64,000 bases of DNA from Zantedeschia hybrid cultivar (lineage: Eukaryota > Streptophyta > Magnoliopsida > Alismatales > Araceae), in contig JARZZO010000016.1 in NCBI GenBank assembly GCA_030544215.1, positions 40,012,001 through 40,076,000 of the forward strand, written 5' to 3'. This document shows positions 29,862 to 40,163 of this stretch, one piece after another (positions within the stretch are counted from its first letter, which is position 1; each line of letters opens with the position of its first letter). The translations under genes and the position numbers were made by a program. The notes below the pieces were generated by a model that saw nothing but the letters and a program-made list of their open reading frames with translations, ran no database searches and was not told where the DNA came from.

Positions 29862-30902
29862 CTATTGACCACTCGGCCCCTGACTCGTCTTATTCTTCTG
29901 AGGACAGTTCCTCGCGAGATGTCCTCTCCTGCCACAGCCAAAACAACTACCAGCGACCAAAGGACACAACCGGTTGCCGTGATACCTACTACAACGAGGA
30001 CAATACTCTGCCGCATCATGACTCTTTCCCTGCTGCCTTCTAGCCTCAGTCTGCATCTGTTGGGCCGAACCGCCCTCATCTTCATCACGTGACGTCCCTT
30101 GGGACCCGAACTCAAAGGAACTCGAACCGTCTGATGAAGGGACCGTTGATTTGCTCTTGCCTTGCTGCTTCCCTTGTACCGATCGCTCCAACTCTTTTGC
30201 CATATGCTGAAATTGAGTTTCCACCGCTGCCGCGCATCGAACCGCTGTCGCCAGATCTCCACAACCCTGAGGTGTCACCATTGTCCTTAGATCATATCGG
30301 AGTCCATCTACAAATCTCTCGGTTCTATATCTCTCCTGCTCAGATAAGTGCGGAACGAATCTTCCAAGAGCCACAAACTTCGCATGATAATCTAGAACTG
30401 ACATGTCATTTTGCACCAACTCCATAAACTCTCTTTCCTTGGTCTCCTGGACATGCCTCGGAAAGTACTGTCCACTAAACTCTCTCACAAATGCCTCCCA
30501 AGGGATCTCCCTCAAAGATCTATTTGCGAACATCTTTGTCTTGATGGTAACCCACCATTCATATGCATTATCCTTCAACAAATAAGTTGCCAACAAGGTC
30601 TTGTCATTCTCAGCACATTCAAGAACGTCAAATGCCTTCTCCATCTCCTTAATCCAACGAGCTGCCTCGTTTGAGACTGGTCGACCTGTGAAAGAGGGGG
30701 TCTCCAACCTCAAAAACCGCTCTAACACCGTAAACTGGTCACCTCGGGAATTGGACCGCTCGCTACCGTCTCCCTGCTGGTATCTACCCATAGTTCCAAT
30801 CATAGCCTCCACGAAACGATCCACATTATGCCCTTCTGCCCCCGAACTACCATCGCCTGATCTCGTACCACGAGCCAACGGAACTCTCTTCCTCGGCGCC
30901 AT
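29862..30902 (-). CDS. gag: Gag of gag-only element 1
   Basis: 346 residues from the ATG at 30902 (a GTG codon precedes it in frame). Gag forms the particle and packages element RNA. A retrotransposon gag domain spans roughly 75-215 (F-T-G-R-P-V, W-W-V-T-I-K, S-G-Q-Y-F-P-R-H-V, F-V-D-G-L-R-Y-D-L-R). A charged Ser/Gln-rich linker follows, then two zinc-knuckle-like motifs near the C-terminus: C-x2-C-x4-H-x4-C-like C-P-R-C-...-L-C, then a canonical C-F-G-C-G-R-R-G-H-L-A-R-N-C. It is uninterrupted although the neighbouring pol is ruined, and it is clearly homologous to the gag at 56919-57959. It should work in trans with a helper pol. Confidence 0.93.
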   Translation of the reverse strand: MAPRKRVPLARGTRSGDGSSGAEGHNVDRFVEAMIGTMGRYQQGDGSERSNSRGDQFTVLERFLRLETPSFTGRPVSNEAARWIKEMEKAFDVLECAENDKTLLATYLLKDNAYEWWVTIKTKMFANRSLREIPWEAFVREFSGQYFPRHVQETKEREFMELVQNDMSVLDYHAKFVALGRFVPHLSEQERYRTERFVDGLRYDLRTMVTPQGCGDLATAVRCAAAVETQFQHMAKELERSVQGKQQGKSKSTVPSSDGSSSFEFGSQGTSRDEDEGGSAQQMQTEARRQQGKSHDAAEYCPRCSRYHGNRLCPLVAGSCFGCGRRGHLARNCPQKNKTSQGPSGQ

Positions 30903-31042
30903 CACTACCTCACGAACACGAAAATCAACACAAATACGTTAAAACCTATTACTCTACACCAGCAGCCATCGCCTGTACAGACTCATACTTATTGTTGGAC
31001 TACGATATCTAACCCAGTTTACCACTTACCCGACCAGACTAT

Positions 31043-31054
31043 GCTCTAATACCA
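31043..31054 (-). other. tRNA-iMet primer binding site, gag-only element 1
   Basis: The minus strand reads TGGTATTAGAGC two bases from the 5' LTR end (CGTTACA-GT). It matches the plant initiator-Met tRNA 3' end with one change, as in the other Tekay-family elements here. Confidence 0.85.
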
Positions 31055-31056
31055 AC

Positions 31057-33591
31057 TGTAACGACCCGCCATCCTATGACCGGAGACCCGGTCACTAAAT
31101 GGATGTCGGCCCATTAACTGTAGGTTCATACCAGGATCTTATTCGCACATCTGGAGGAGTAAGCGTTAAACAAGATTAAATATAACATTCACACGGACTA
31201 CAAGGGGTACAGTGCGCAGGAAGTAAAGTAACAATGTCCGTACACAGTCCAACAATAATTACAAGTCCAACAAATTAATTAAGTACAGGCAGAAATAAAG
31301 TACAACAACATCGGGGCATACCCTGGGAACTGAGATAGCTGCTGGTCCGCACACCAAGGAGAACACCACGCGCCGCCACACGCCACAAGATCTCTACCTG
31401 AAAACGCAGGGAGTGAGCCACACCAAAATTGGGCTCAGTAGGGATCATCCGATCCCTTGCCTCCCACACACACACCCACAAGTGCAGCAACAAAGATATA
31501 GATAATAAGGCAAGTAAAGATATAACACACTACTCCTAAAATCTCGATGTGAACCAAGTGCATTCGAAATGTAATATGCATATCTCTGAAATCATTCTAC
31601 CAAGGAGCCTACAACTCACGTCTCGGCAAAACACGCCAACCACGCCTCCGAAAGTGGGAAACACCAACCACACAGCCGTAAGTGGGAAACACCGTCCACA
31701 CAAGCACAAGTAGGAAACACCGACCCGCTGAGACCAAACAGTAACCCCTCGGATAGCACGCTAGCTACTCCGGCCAAACAGGCTCAGGTGGTTACTCCTT
31801 CCCTCAGCATGAGTGACTCTCCGGATGTACCACTCCGACACCGGTACTAGCTGACCCCGGGGTTCACCAGGTGACCCTCTCTCACTAGGCGTCACCCCGC
31901 CCACGCCCCCACCGGTGCTGTGCTCACGCCCCCACCAGAACAGGGTGATAAAGCGCTACAATGTCACTCCAGGTCCACAGTAACTCAAAACACCAAAACC
32001 CGGCACGGTACGATCCGGTCACGTGAAAAGCCCGCGATCGCACTACACACAACGCAGTGCCATCTGGTCATGAAGAAACCAAGTATACTACAGCATACAC
32101 TAACCAACTATCTAGCAGTATGAATACATTTTACTGGCATGAATTGGTGTTGTTCTGTCCTGAATCGCGTCGCCCAAGGCCGACGCCACTCAAGCTCCCT
32201 AAACTGGTTCATAAAACAGACGCCACGGAAATCTGGCCTAAAAGGCGTCGACACCAGAGGTCGCCTTTTGAAAGGCGTCGACATCCCCCGACGCCATTCA
32301 GTTGATAAATCCAGAATTTCAGGAAAACATTACCCAGGGGATTTCTGCCTTAAAAGGCGTCATGGTTGCCCGACGCCATTCAAATCGCGTCGTCCACCCA
32401 TGACGTCTTTTAGTCCCATAATCCCGAGTTGACGGACCCTCAGTCGGGGTGATTTCCTGCTTAAATGGCGTCACGGTGGCCCGACGTCCTTCTGAAAGGC
32501 GTCGTCCACCCATGACGTCATTTAGCGTCAGAACCCCTAACCTGACAAACCTCGAACAGGGGGAGGTTTCTGCCCTAAAACGCGTCGTACTGTCCCGACG
32601 TCCTTCTAAAAGGCGTCGACCAAGCACGACGCCGTTTAGCGCAAGAAACCTGGTTCCCTGGTTCGAACCGAGGGCTTCCCCCTTAACCCCAAAGCCCCAA
32701 AAAAGCCTCCAAAACAGAAAGGGAAGAAGGAGAAGTTCACCCCCCACAACCCTATTACAAAACCGCATACATAAACCCGGCCATACCCACAAGAACACCC
32801 CCTAAACATGCTCAATCTAGCCCAAAACACATCCAAACACGCCTAGGAAAGCACAAGCAACACAAACAAGGTTCGTCCCCCTATCGGATACTTGAACTCC
32901 TCCTGGCTCCGTGTCGCCCAACCGCCGCGCCGCAGACCGCCGCCGGTACCCCCGAGAACGTCGCCACTCCGCCGGGACGTCGGCCGCCGTCCGGAGAATG
33001 GAACGCCGCGAAGGAAGTGGTGGTGGCAGAGGTGAGAGGTAGGGAGGCGTTGGAGTGGTGGAAGAGGAAGAAGAGGAAGGAAAAAGGGGAAGAGAGGGGT
33101 CGGAGGAGGCGGAGAGGGAGAGGAGAGTGAGTGAGAGGTGAGGAATGAGGGAAAGAAAGGAGGGCTCGCGGGGGTCATCAGAAACTACCTAAAACGCGTC
33201 GAGCAAGAAGGACGCCTATCAGATGACAGGACGTGCCGTACTGACAGCTGTTTGAAACGCGTCGACCACCACGGACGCCGTTCAGCTGACATGTCAGGCA
33301 CTGTACTCTGACATCGCAGGGTGGCAGTCTGAATCGCGTCGTCCATCATGGACGCCATTCAGACGACAAGACGGGGGCCGTACTCTCGCGGCCCGAAACC
33401 CGCCCACGTGGCGCCCACGTGGCGCAACAGCAAATCGCCTAAATGGCGTCCACCTATCAAGACGCCGTTTGAAAGGCGTCGTGATGTGTAGACGTCATTC
33501 AGAAGAAATTCTCCAGACCCCCCAAGGTCCGACCAAGGGGATCCGGCCCGAAACCGACCCGAAAACTGAACCCGAAACCTCAGTCCTTACA
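31057..33591 (-). repeat. Gag-only element 1, 5' LTR
   Basis: 2535 bp, exactly the same length as 25159-27693 with about 27 substitutions by eye and no indel. Carries the same two palindrome clusters and the terminal stem-loop TGACCGG-GTCT-CCGGTCA (sense) ahead of the conserved GGCGGGTCGTTACA end. Confidence 0.93.
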
Positions 33592-33596
33592 GTGGT

Positions 33597-34109
33597 CCTG
33601 TGACGATTCGCGTCAGGACCTCGAGACGCGTTTTGAACAGCGTCCACCGATGCAGACGCGTTTCAGGTTCTGCCACGTGGGTGCCACGTGGGCTGGCTTT
33701 GGGCCGCGAGAGAACGGCCCTGTCGTGTCGTCTGAACGGCGTCCGCGTGGGACGACGCCTTTCAGATTGCGACTCTGGGATTGTCAGAGTACAGCCCTGA
33801 CATGTGGCCTGAACGGCGTCTGCGTAGGACGACGCGTTTCAGAGTCTTGTCAGAGCGGCCGTCACGTCACCTGGTAGACGTCCGTGGATGTCGACACATT
33901 TTAGCCAGTCTCTGGTTAACCCCGCGAGCCCTCCTTCTTTCCCTCACTTTTCTTCCTTCTCTCTTTCTCTCCTTCCCTTCCGGCGAACTCGGCGGCGATT
34001 CCTCCGCCTCCCTCTTTTCCTCCCACCATTTCATCTCTCCCTCCACTCCATCCTCTGCCTAGCTCCTACCACTACCACCTCCACTTCCACTGCGGCGTTC
34101 CACTCTCCG
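33597..34109 (+). repeat. Tekay-like 5' LTR, segment 2
   Basis: Continues the 5' LTR after the gag-only insertion and matches 43416-43917, apart from the 11 bp tgccacgtggg duplication and a few substitutions. It holds five palindromes (33604-33905) and a CT-rich stretch. It stops inside 'ccactctccg', where the solo LTR is inserted. Confidence 0.92.
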
Positions 34110-36812
34110 TGTAAGGACTGAGGTTTCGGGTTCAGTATTCGGGTTGGGTTCGGGCCGGATCCCCTGGTTTGGACCCTGGAGGGGTCTTGAGATTCTTGGC
34201 TGAATGGCGTCAGCACTGCTCGACGCCTTTCAAAAGGCGTCAGGGTGCGTGGACACCATTTAGGTCTGTTGGTTGTTGTGCCACGTGTGCGCCACGTGGG
34301 CGGGTTTCGGGCCGCGAGAGTACGGCCCCTGTCATTTCGTCTGAAGGGCGTCCAGCTTGGTCGACGCGATTCAGACTGCGACATCTGCGATGTCAGGGTA
34401 CGGCGCCAGAGCGTTGGCAGTACGGCCGGTCACATCGTCTGAACGGCGTCCACGGTGAGCGACGCGTTTCAGAGCGTTGTCAGTACGGCTCTCCTGTCAG
34501 ACTGAATGACGTCTGCCTCGATCGACGCGTTTTACCTAGATTCTGATTGACCCCGCGAGCCTCCCCTTCTTTCCCTCATTCTCGCCTTCACTCTCTCTCT
34601 CCTCGCCCTCTCCGCCCTCTCCGACGCTCTTCTTCCCCTTCCCTTCCTCTTCTTCCTCTTCCAACCATTCCATAGCCTCCTTATCTCTCACCTCTACCTC
34701 CACCACTTCCTTCGCGGTGTTCCACTCTCCGGACGGCGGCTGACGTCCCGGCGGAGTGGCGGCGTCCTCGAGGGTACCGGCGGCGGTGTGCGGTGCGGCG
34801 GGACGGTGGCACGGAGCTTGGCGGAGTTCAAGAACCGGTAGGGGGACGAAACCTTGCATGTGTGCTCGTTTGCTTGTTGGCGTGATGTGGCGTGTTTGGG
34901 GTTAGATTGAGCATGTTTAGGGGGATTCCTTGTGGGAATGGCGATGTTTGTGGACGTGGTTTCATAGCATGATCGTGGTGCTCGACGTTCTCATCTTCCC
35001 CCTTTTGGTTTTGGGACTTTTCGGGGTGCTTGGGGTTCAAGGGAGAAACCCTCGGGTTGAACCAGGAAACCTGGTTTCTGGTACTAAATGGCGTCGTGCC
35101 TGGTCGACGCCTTTCCGAAAGACGTCGGGTCAGTACGACGCGTTTTAGGGCAGAAACCTCCCTGTTCGAGGTTTCCTGAATTAGGGGTTCTGGCGCTAAA
35201 TGACGTCATGGATGGACGACGCCTTTCAGAAGGACGTCGGGCCATCATGACGCCATTTAGGCAGGAAATGCCCCCGTTTAAGGGTTCTGCAATCTGGATT
35301 TCTGGGTTGAATGGCTTCTGGAGACCCTGACGCGTTTTAAACGGCGGCTTCACTGGTGGACGCGTTTTAAGGGATAATCTGGCTTTTAACTGAACCCGTC
35401 TAAGGGACTTGAATGGCGTCGACCTCGGTCGACGCGATTCAAGACAGAACTGTCTTAACCCTGGTTTTTAAACATATGTTTCACTGTTGGCGGTTCTAAG
35501 GCATGTTTTACGTTGTACACTGAGACTGAGGACTTCTGTGTGTGTGGAATGGCATCATGTTATGTGTGTGTGTGCTTACACGACTGTGGTTTATGTTTGT
35601 CACCATGGACCGATGGGGACAGGGTCATGGTGTTTGTGAGGCATTGTGCCGTACCGGTGGGAGAAGGGGTACATGTTGTGGTTTACCTTTAGCTGAGGGA
35701 AGCAGAACCACCTTGAGCCCGTCGGGCCGGAGTGGCTGGTGCGCTATCCGAGGGGTTGCTGCTTGGCCTCAGCGGGTCGGGGTTTCCCTGTTTGTCGTGA
35801 CAGCTTCCGGCGCGTTTCTTGCTGTGGAGCTGGTACTGGTGGGAGTTGGTTTACCCTTTAGCCACTGGGCCTGATGTGACCTTTGATCAAGGTTACGAGT
35901 GGTACCCTTAGCCCTTTGGCCTGACGCAGCCCGGGAGAGTTGGGTTTGTGGGTAGTTCCTGTAGCTTCGGCTTGACGGGGGTTCGCCGGTCCCCAGGGCC
36001 CTCCTGGAAGCGCTGAGGCCTAGCGTGGAGGCAATCCGGTGGTAGGACAGTAGTCTAGACTGCTTGTGTGCACACGTAGCTGGCAGTGGCGGTACACTGA
36101 GTCCAGCTAGTCCTAGTTTGGCTCACTGCCTCACCCTACAGTGCCCCGGAACATTGTAGGGGTGGACAGGCGTGAGCATTGGTGGTAGTGTTGGGAGGCG
36201 ACGTTTGACTTCGGTCGTCTGTGTGGTTCAGTCGCCTTGTGGACTTTGACTGTGAGTTGTGACTCTGTGTTGGGTTCTTGAGTTGCTTAGAATGATTCTT
36301 GCTACACTGCTTATCGTGCGTTTCATATTTCAGTTGGGTGCTATGTTTACTGCTTTACTTAAATTGCCATATATTCCTGTTGTTACACTTGTGGGTGTGT
36401 GAGTGGGAGGCAGGGGATCGGATGATCCCTACTGAGCCCAATTCTGGTGTGGCTCACTCCCTGCGGTTTCAGGTGTGGACCTCGTGGCGAGCGGAAGCGT
36501 GGTGTCTTCTTGGTGTGCGGACCAGCAGCTGTCTTAGTTCCGGGGTATGCCCCGATGTGATTGTACTTTCCTTCTGCCTGTACTTATTTAACTTGTTGGA
36601 CATGTAATTATTGTTGGACTGTATACGGACATTATTATTTTCCCTTCTGCGCACTCGTTTACCTTTGTAGTCCGTGCGATTGTTATATTTAGCCCTGTTT
36701 AGCACTCACTCCTCCAGATGTGTTGTGTGAGATCCGGGTGTGAACCCGCAGTTAATGGGCCGACATCCATTTAGTGACCGGGTCCACGGTCATAGGATGG
36801 CGGGTCGTTACA
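34110..36812 (+). mobile_element. Solo LTR of the gag-only family
   Basis: 2703 bp, TGTAAGGACTGAGG...GGGTCGTTACA, flanked by CTCCG at 34105-34109 and 36813-36817. The uninterrupted target exists in the 3' LTR at 43910-43922. No interior remains, so it is a solo LTR by recombination. Closest in arrangement to 53748-56454 and 58337-60993. It carries palindromes at 34199-34540 and 35080-35443. Confidence 0.92.
35408..35443. repeat. Best-formed GACGC palindrome
   Basis: 36 bp in which CTTGAATGGCGTCGACC is followed after two bases by GGTCGACGCGATTCAAG. The arms pair over 17 positions with one mismatch (G opposite G). It is the clearest single example of the module and may be used as the reference for searching others. 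Confidence 0.92.
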
Positions 36813-36817
36813 CTCCG

Positions 36818-38591
36818 GACGGCGGCCGACGTCACGGTAGAGTAAGGACGACCACGGCGGTACCGGCGGCGGCGTGGGGCGAGACGGGTGGACGGCTTGA
36901 AGCTTGGAGGAGTTCAAGTATCCGGTAGGGTGATGGTTCCCATAGCATCGTGTTTAAGCCATGTTTCCCCCGTTTAAGCATGTTATGGATCTTTGGTTTT
37001 GGGGGGTAGAACAAGCATGTTTAGGAGTTCTTTTTGACGATATGGGGAATTTTTATGAATGTGTTTTCCTGTTGATCGAATTGCTCCTCTTTCTCCTTTG
37101 TTTTTGCGTGATTGTGGGGCTGTTTGGGTTGAAAAGGGAGCCCTCGGGCTCATGGCAGACTCTGGTTCCTGGGGATGAAAGACGTCGTGCATGGACGACG
37201 CCTTTTTGAAGGGCGTCGGGCCATCACGACGCCTTTTAGACAGGAATCGCCTGACTGAGAGTCTGCCAATTCGGGGATTCTGGGACTAAAAGACGTCATG
37301 GGTGGGCGACGCGTTTTGAATAGCGTCGGGTAGCCATGACGCCTTTTAAGGCAGAAATCCCCTGAGTAAGGCCTTTGGAATTTCTGGTTTTCTGTGCTAA
37401 ATGGCGTCTGAGGATGTCGACGCCTTTCAAAAGGCGACCACAAGTGTCGACGCCTTTTAAGGCATGATTATGAAGATAGTGTTTTACATAAACCAATACA
37501 TGGAGCTTGAATGCCGTCGGCCTTGGGCGACGCGATTCAAGACAGAACCTCACTAATTCATGCCAGTAAAATGTGTTTATACTGCTAGATAGATGGTTAG
37601 TGCATGTTTTGGTGTACGCGGTAGAGATGGATTCTGTATGACCGGGTGATACTATTGTGTGTGTTATGCGATCGCGGACTTTTCACGTGACCGGATCGTA
37701 CTGTGCTGGGTTCTGGTGTTTTGTGTTACTGTGGACCTGGAGTGACATTGTAGCGCTTTATCACCCTGTGCTGGTGGGGGCGTGAGCACAGCGCCGGTGG
37801 GGGCGTGAGCGGGGTGACGCCTAGTGAGAGAGGGTCACCTGGTAAACCCCGGGGTCAGCTAGTACCGGTGTCGGAGTGGTACATTCGGAGAGTCACTCGT
37901 GCTGAGGGAAGGAGTAACCACCTGAGCCAGTTGGGCCGGAGTAGCTAGAGTGCTATCCGAGGGGTTACTGCTTGGTCTCAGCGGGTCGAGGTTTTTCCCA
38001 CCGTTGTTTGTGTGGTTGACATGTTCTATCGAGGCGACAGTTGTGGGTTCCCTTGTCGGTTAGTTTAGAAATATGCATGTTTAATACACTTCGACTGCAT
38101 GTGATTTCACGTTGAGAATTAGGAATTGTACGTACTACTGTGCTTGTTACTTTACCGTTAGCTGTATTTTGCACTTGTGGGTGTGTGCGTGGGCAGTGGG
38201 GATCGAAGGATCCCTACTGAGTCTTGTCTTGAGACTCACCCCTGCGGTTTTCAGGTGAGGACTCCCAGCAGACCTAGAGCGGCGTGTGCGGCCGTGTGTT
38301 GAGCGCCTTCAGCGGTTGTTCCGGGGTATGCCCCGATGTAGTTGTTATTTATTTCTGGCCTGTATGTTTAATTATTTCTTTTCAGTTGGAGTATGTAATT
38401 ATTTGCTGTATCGAGTCGCATTGTAATAATTTTAATTCCTGTACTTTCATTTCAATTCAATGCGATGTGAATGTTTAGCTTAGTTTATTATTTATTTCCC
38501 AGACTTACTAGATCTTGGTTTGGTTCTAAATTAATGATTCGGTACCCATTTAGTAATCGGATCCCCGATTATAGGGTGGCGGGTCGTTACA
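36818..38591 (+). repeat. Tekay-like 5' LTR, segment 3
   Basis: Last 1774 bp of the 5' LTR, the same length as 43918-45691. It has palindromes at 37180-37545, ends with stem-loop TAATCGG-ATCC-CCGATTA (38554-38571) and then GGTGGCGGGTCGTTACA at the LTR edge. Confidence 0.93.
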
Positions 38592-38593
38592 GT

Positions 38594-38605
38594 TGGTATC
38601 AGAGC
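38594..38605 (+). other. tRNA-iMet primer binding site, Tekay-like element
   Basis: TGGTATCAGAGC two bases after the LTR end, an exact complement of the plant initiator-Met tRNA 3' end. Confidence 0.93.
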
Positions 38606-38748
38606 ATACGGTCTGGCAAATAAATAAATAACTAGGTTAAATGTCGTAAGTTCGGCAAATAAATACATTATCCTGTACAGGTACGGCGGTAGCATAGGTT
38701 TTAGGACTCTAATTAGAACTTTTTTATTTTGTAATTGTAGGCGAGTAG

Positions 38749-39234
38749 ATGGCTCCCAGGAAGAGGATGCCGGTTATTCGAGAGCGGGGAGATGCCCCTA
38801 GTGGGTCCGAGGTAGGGAGACCGAGTGTAGAGCAGTTTATGGTGGCCATGATGGACACAATGGCTAGATATCAGACGCGAGACCCTAGTGAGAGTTCTAG
38901 TGCTCGGGGAGGGTCCACAGCTACACTTGAGAGGTTCCTGAAGCTGAGGCCACCTCACTTCACCGGTCGTCCCGACCCTGACGAGGCCATTCACTGGCTT
39001 AGAGAGATAGAGAAGACCTTCGATACCATGGACTGTGCAGCAGTAGAGAGGACCCCGTTGGCTACCTTCATGTTGAAGGATAGCGCCTATGACTGGTGGA
39101 CCACATTGAAGAGTTTGTCTTATAAGGACAGGAGTCTTAGGGAAATTTCATGGGAGACCTTTGTTAAGGAGTTCAATGCACAGTATTTCCCCAGACATGT
39201 TCAGAGACCAAGGAGAGAGAGTTTATGGATCTGA
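38749..39234 (+). pseudogene. gag: Tekay-like gag, N-terminal part (ends at a frameshift)
   Basis: Begins ATG at 38749, 158 bp after the LTR. It has the N-terminal basic stretch shared with the gag-only elements (M-A-P-R-K-R) and the front half of the gag domain (F-T-G-R-P-D, Y-D-W-W-T-T-L-K, F-N-A-Q-Y-F-P-R-H-V-Q). A one-base deletion near 39200, seen by comparison with the two intact gag genes, throws the reading into an early stop after 161 codons. The rest of gag continues one frame over from 39225. Confidence 0.88.
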
Positions 39235-40163
39235 CGCAGGGGAGTATAACGGTACTCGAGTATCAGGCGAAGTTTGTTTCACTGGGTCGGTTTGTGCCTT
39301 CCATATCTGGGGACGAGGAGCGTCGTACGGAGAGGTTTGTGGACGGATTGAGGCTCAGTCTGAGGAATTTCGTGGCGTCCCACTATTGTACAGACTTGGC
39401 ATCACCGGTTAGGTGTGCAGCAGCAGTAGAGGCTCAGCAGAACCAGTCGGCCCGGGAGAGAGGACTGACTGCTCAGGGGCGAGTGCGTGGCAGGGGTAAG
39501 GCAGCGGCACCGGCTCCTTCGGTCGGATCGGGATCGTCGTCACTCGGCTCCCGATTCAGGAGGTTCTTCCGAGGCGGTGGCAGCAGTAGTGGTAGCAGCG
39601 GCAGCAACAGGCCCAGGCAGGGTCAGCGGAGTCAGTCAGTGTCCAGTGCACCGCAGGAGCCAGCTCAGAGGCTTCCAGCAGTCTGCCAGCACTGTGGTGG
39701 TGCCCATGGCGGGACTCAGTGTCCCACTCTTCCCAGGAGGTGTTTTACTTGCGGCCAGCAGGGCCATTTGGCGAGGCAGTCCCCGCAGGGGCATGGTCAG
39801 GGGCAGGGTTATGGCGATCAGAAGAAACCGAGGACCCAGGGGAGAGTTCTAGCTATCACCAGGAGGGAGGCTCGTGCGTCCAACTTGGTGGAAGGTACAC
39901 TTTCTGTCCTTGGAAACTCTGCACATGTGTTGATCGATTCGGGTGCTTCGCATTCTTTCATTTCTGAGCAGTTCCTAGATATCCTTTCTGCACCCATTGA
40001 TGAGTTATCTGATGGTTTGATGGTAGAGGTTCCTTCTGGAGACTTTATGATATCTTATAATTGCTTGAGGAATGTTCCCTTGACCATTGAGGGTCATGTG
40101 CTACCTGCCCAGTTGGTTGTACTTGCTATTCGTGATTTTGATATCATCCTGGGCATGGATTAG
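39225..40163 (+). pseudogene. Tekay-like gag C-terminal part and protease
   Basis: 312 codons continuing gag after the deletion (F-V-D-G-L-R-L-S-L-R), then an Arg/Ser/Gly-rich linker. A first Cys/His cluster (C-Q-H-C-...-Q-C) is followed by a second knuckle in which the last Cys is replaced by Ser (C-F-T-C-G-Q-Q-G-H-L-A-R-Q-S). The aspartic protease follows with L-I-D-S-G-A-S-H-S-F-I and the I-I-L-G-M-D flap end. It stops at TAG 40161-40163, where related elements have Trp (G-M-D-W-L), so the protease is severed from RT by a single-base nonsense change. Confidence 0.88.

Larger units (their letters stand above)
25159..33591 (-). mobile_element. Gag-only (TR-GAG-type) element nested in the 5' LTR
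   Basis: Two 2535 bp LTRs (25159-27693 and 31057-33591) enclose a 3.4 kb interior read on the minus strand: primer site, intact gag, then pol reduced to unjoined relics, then a polypurine tract. Flanks are GAGGT (25154-25158) and GTGGT (33592-33596), a target duplication with one mismatch. I counted about 27 LTR differences by eye (about 1%), so the copy inserted recently and, as required by the nesting, after its host element. An intact gag with ruined pol matches plant TR-GAG elements, non-autonomous LTR elements that keep only a GAG domain. Confidence 0.9.

Noticed and set aside
25159..33591. CRISPR-like pattern: conserved arms with variable centres
   Set aside because: The units are single palindromes with 8-10 nt centres, irregular spacing and no cas genes, inside plant LTRs.
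38594..38605. tRNA-iMet gene
   Set aside because: Only the 12 nt primer-site complement is present; no tRNA body.
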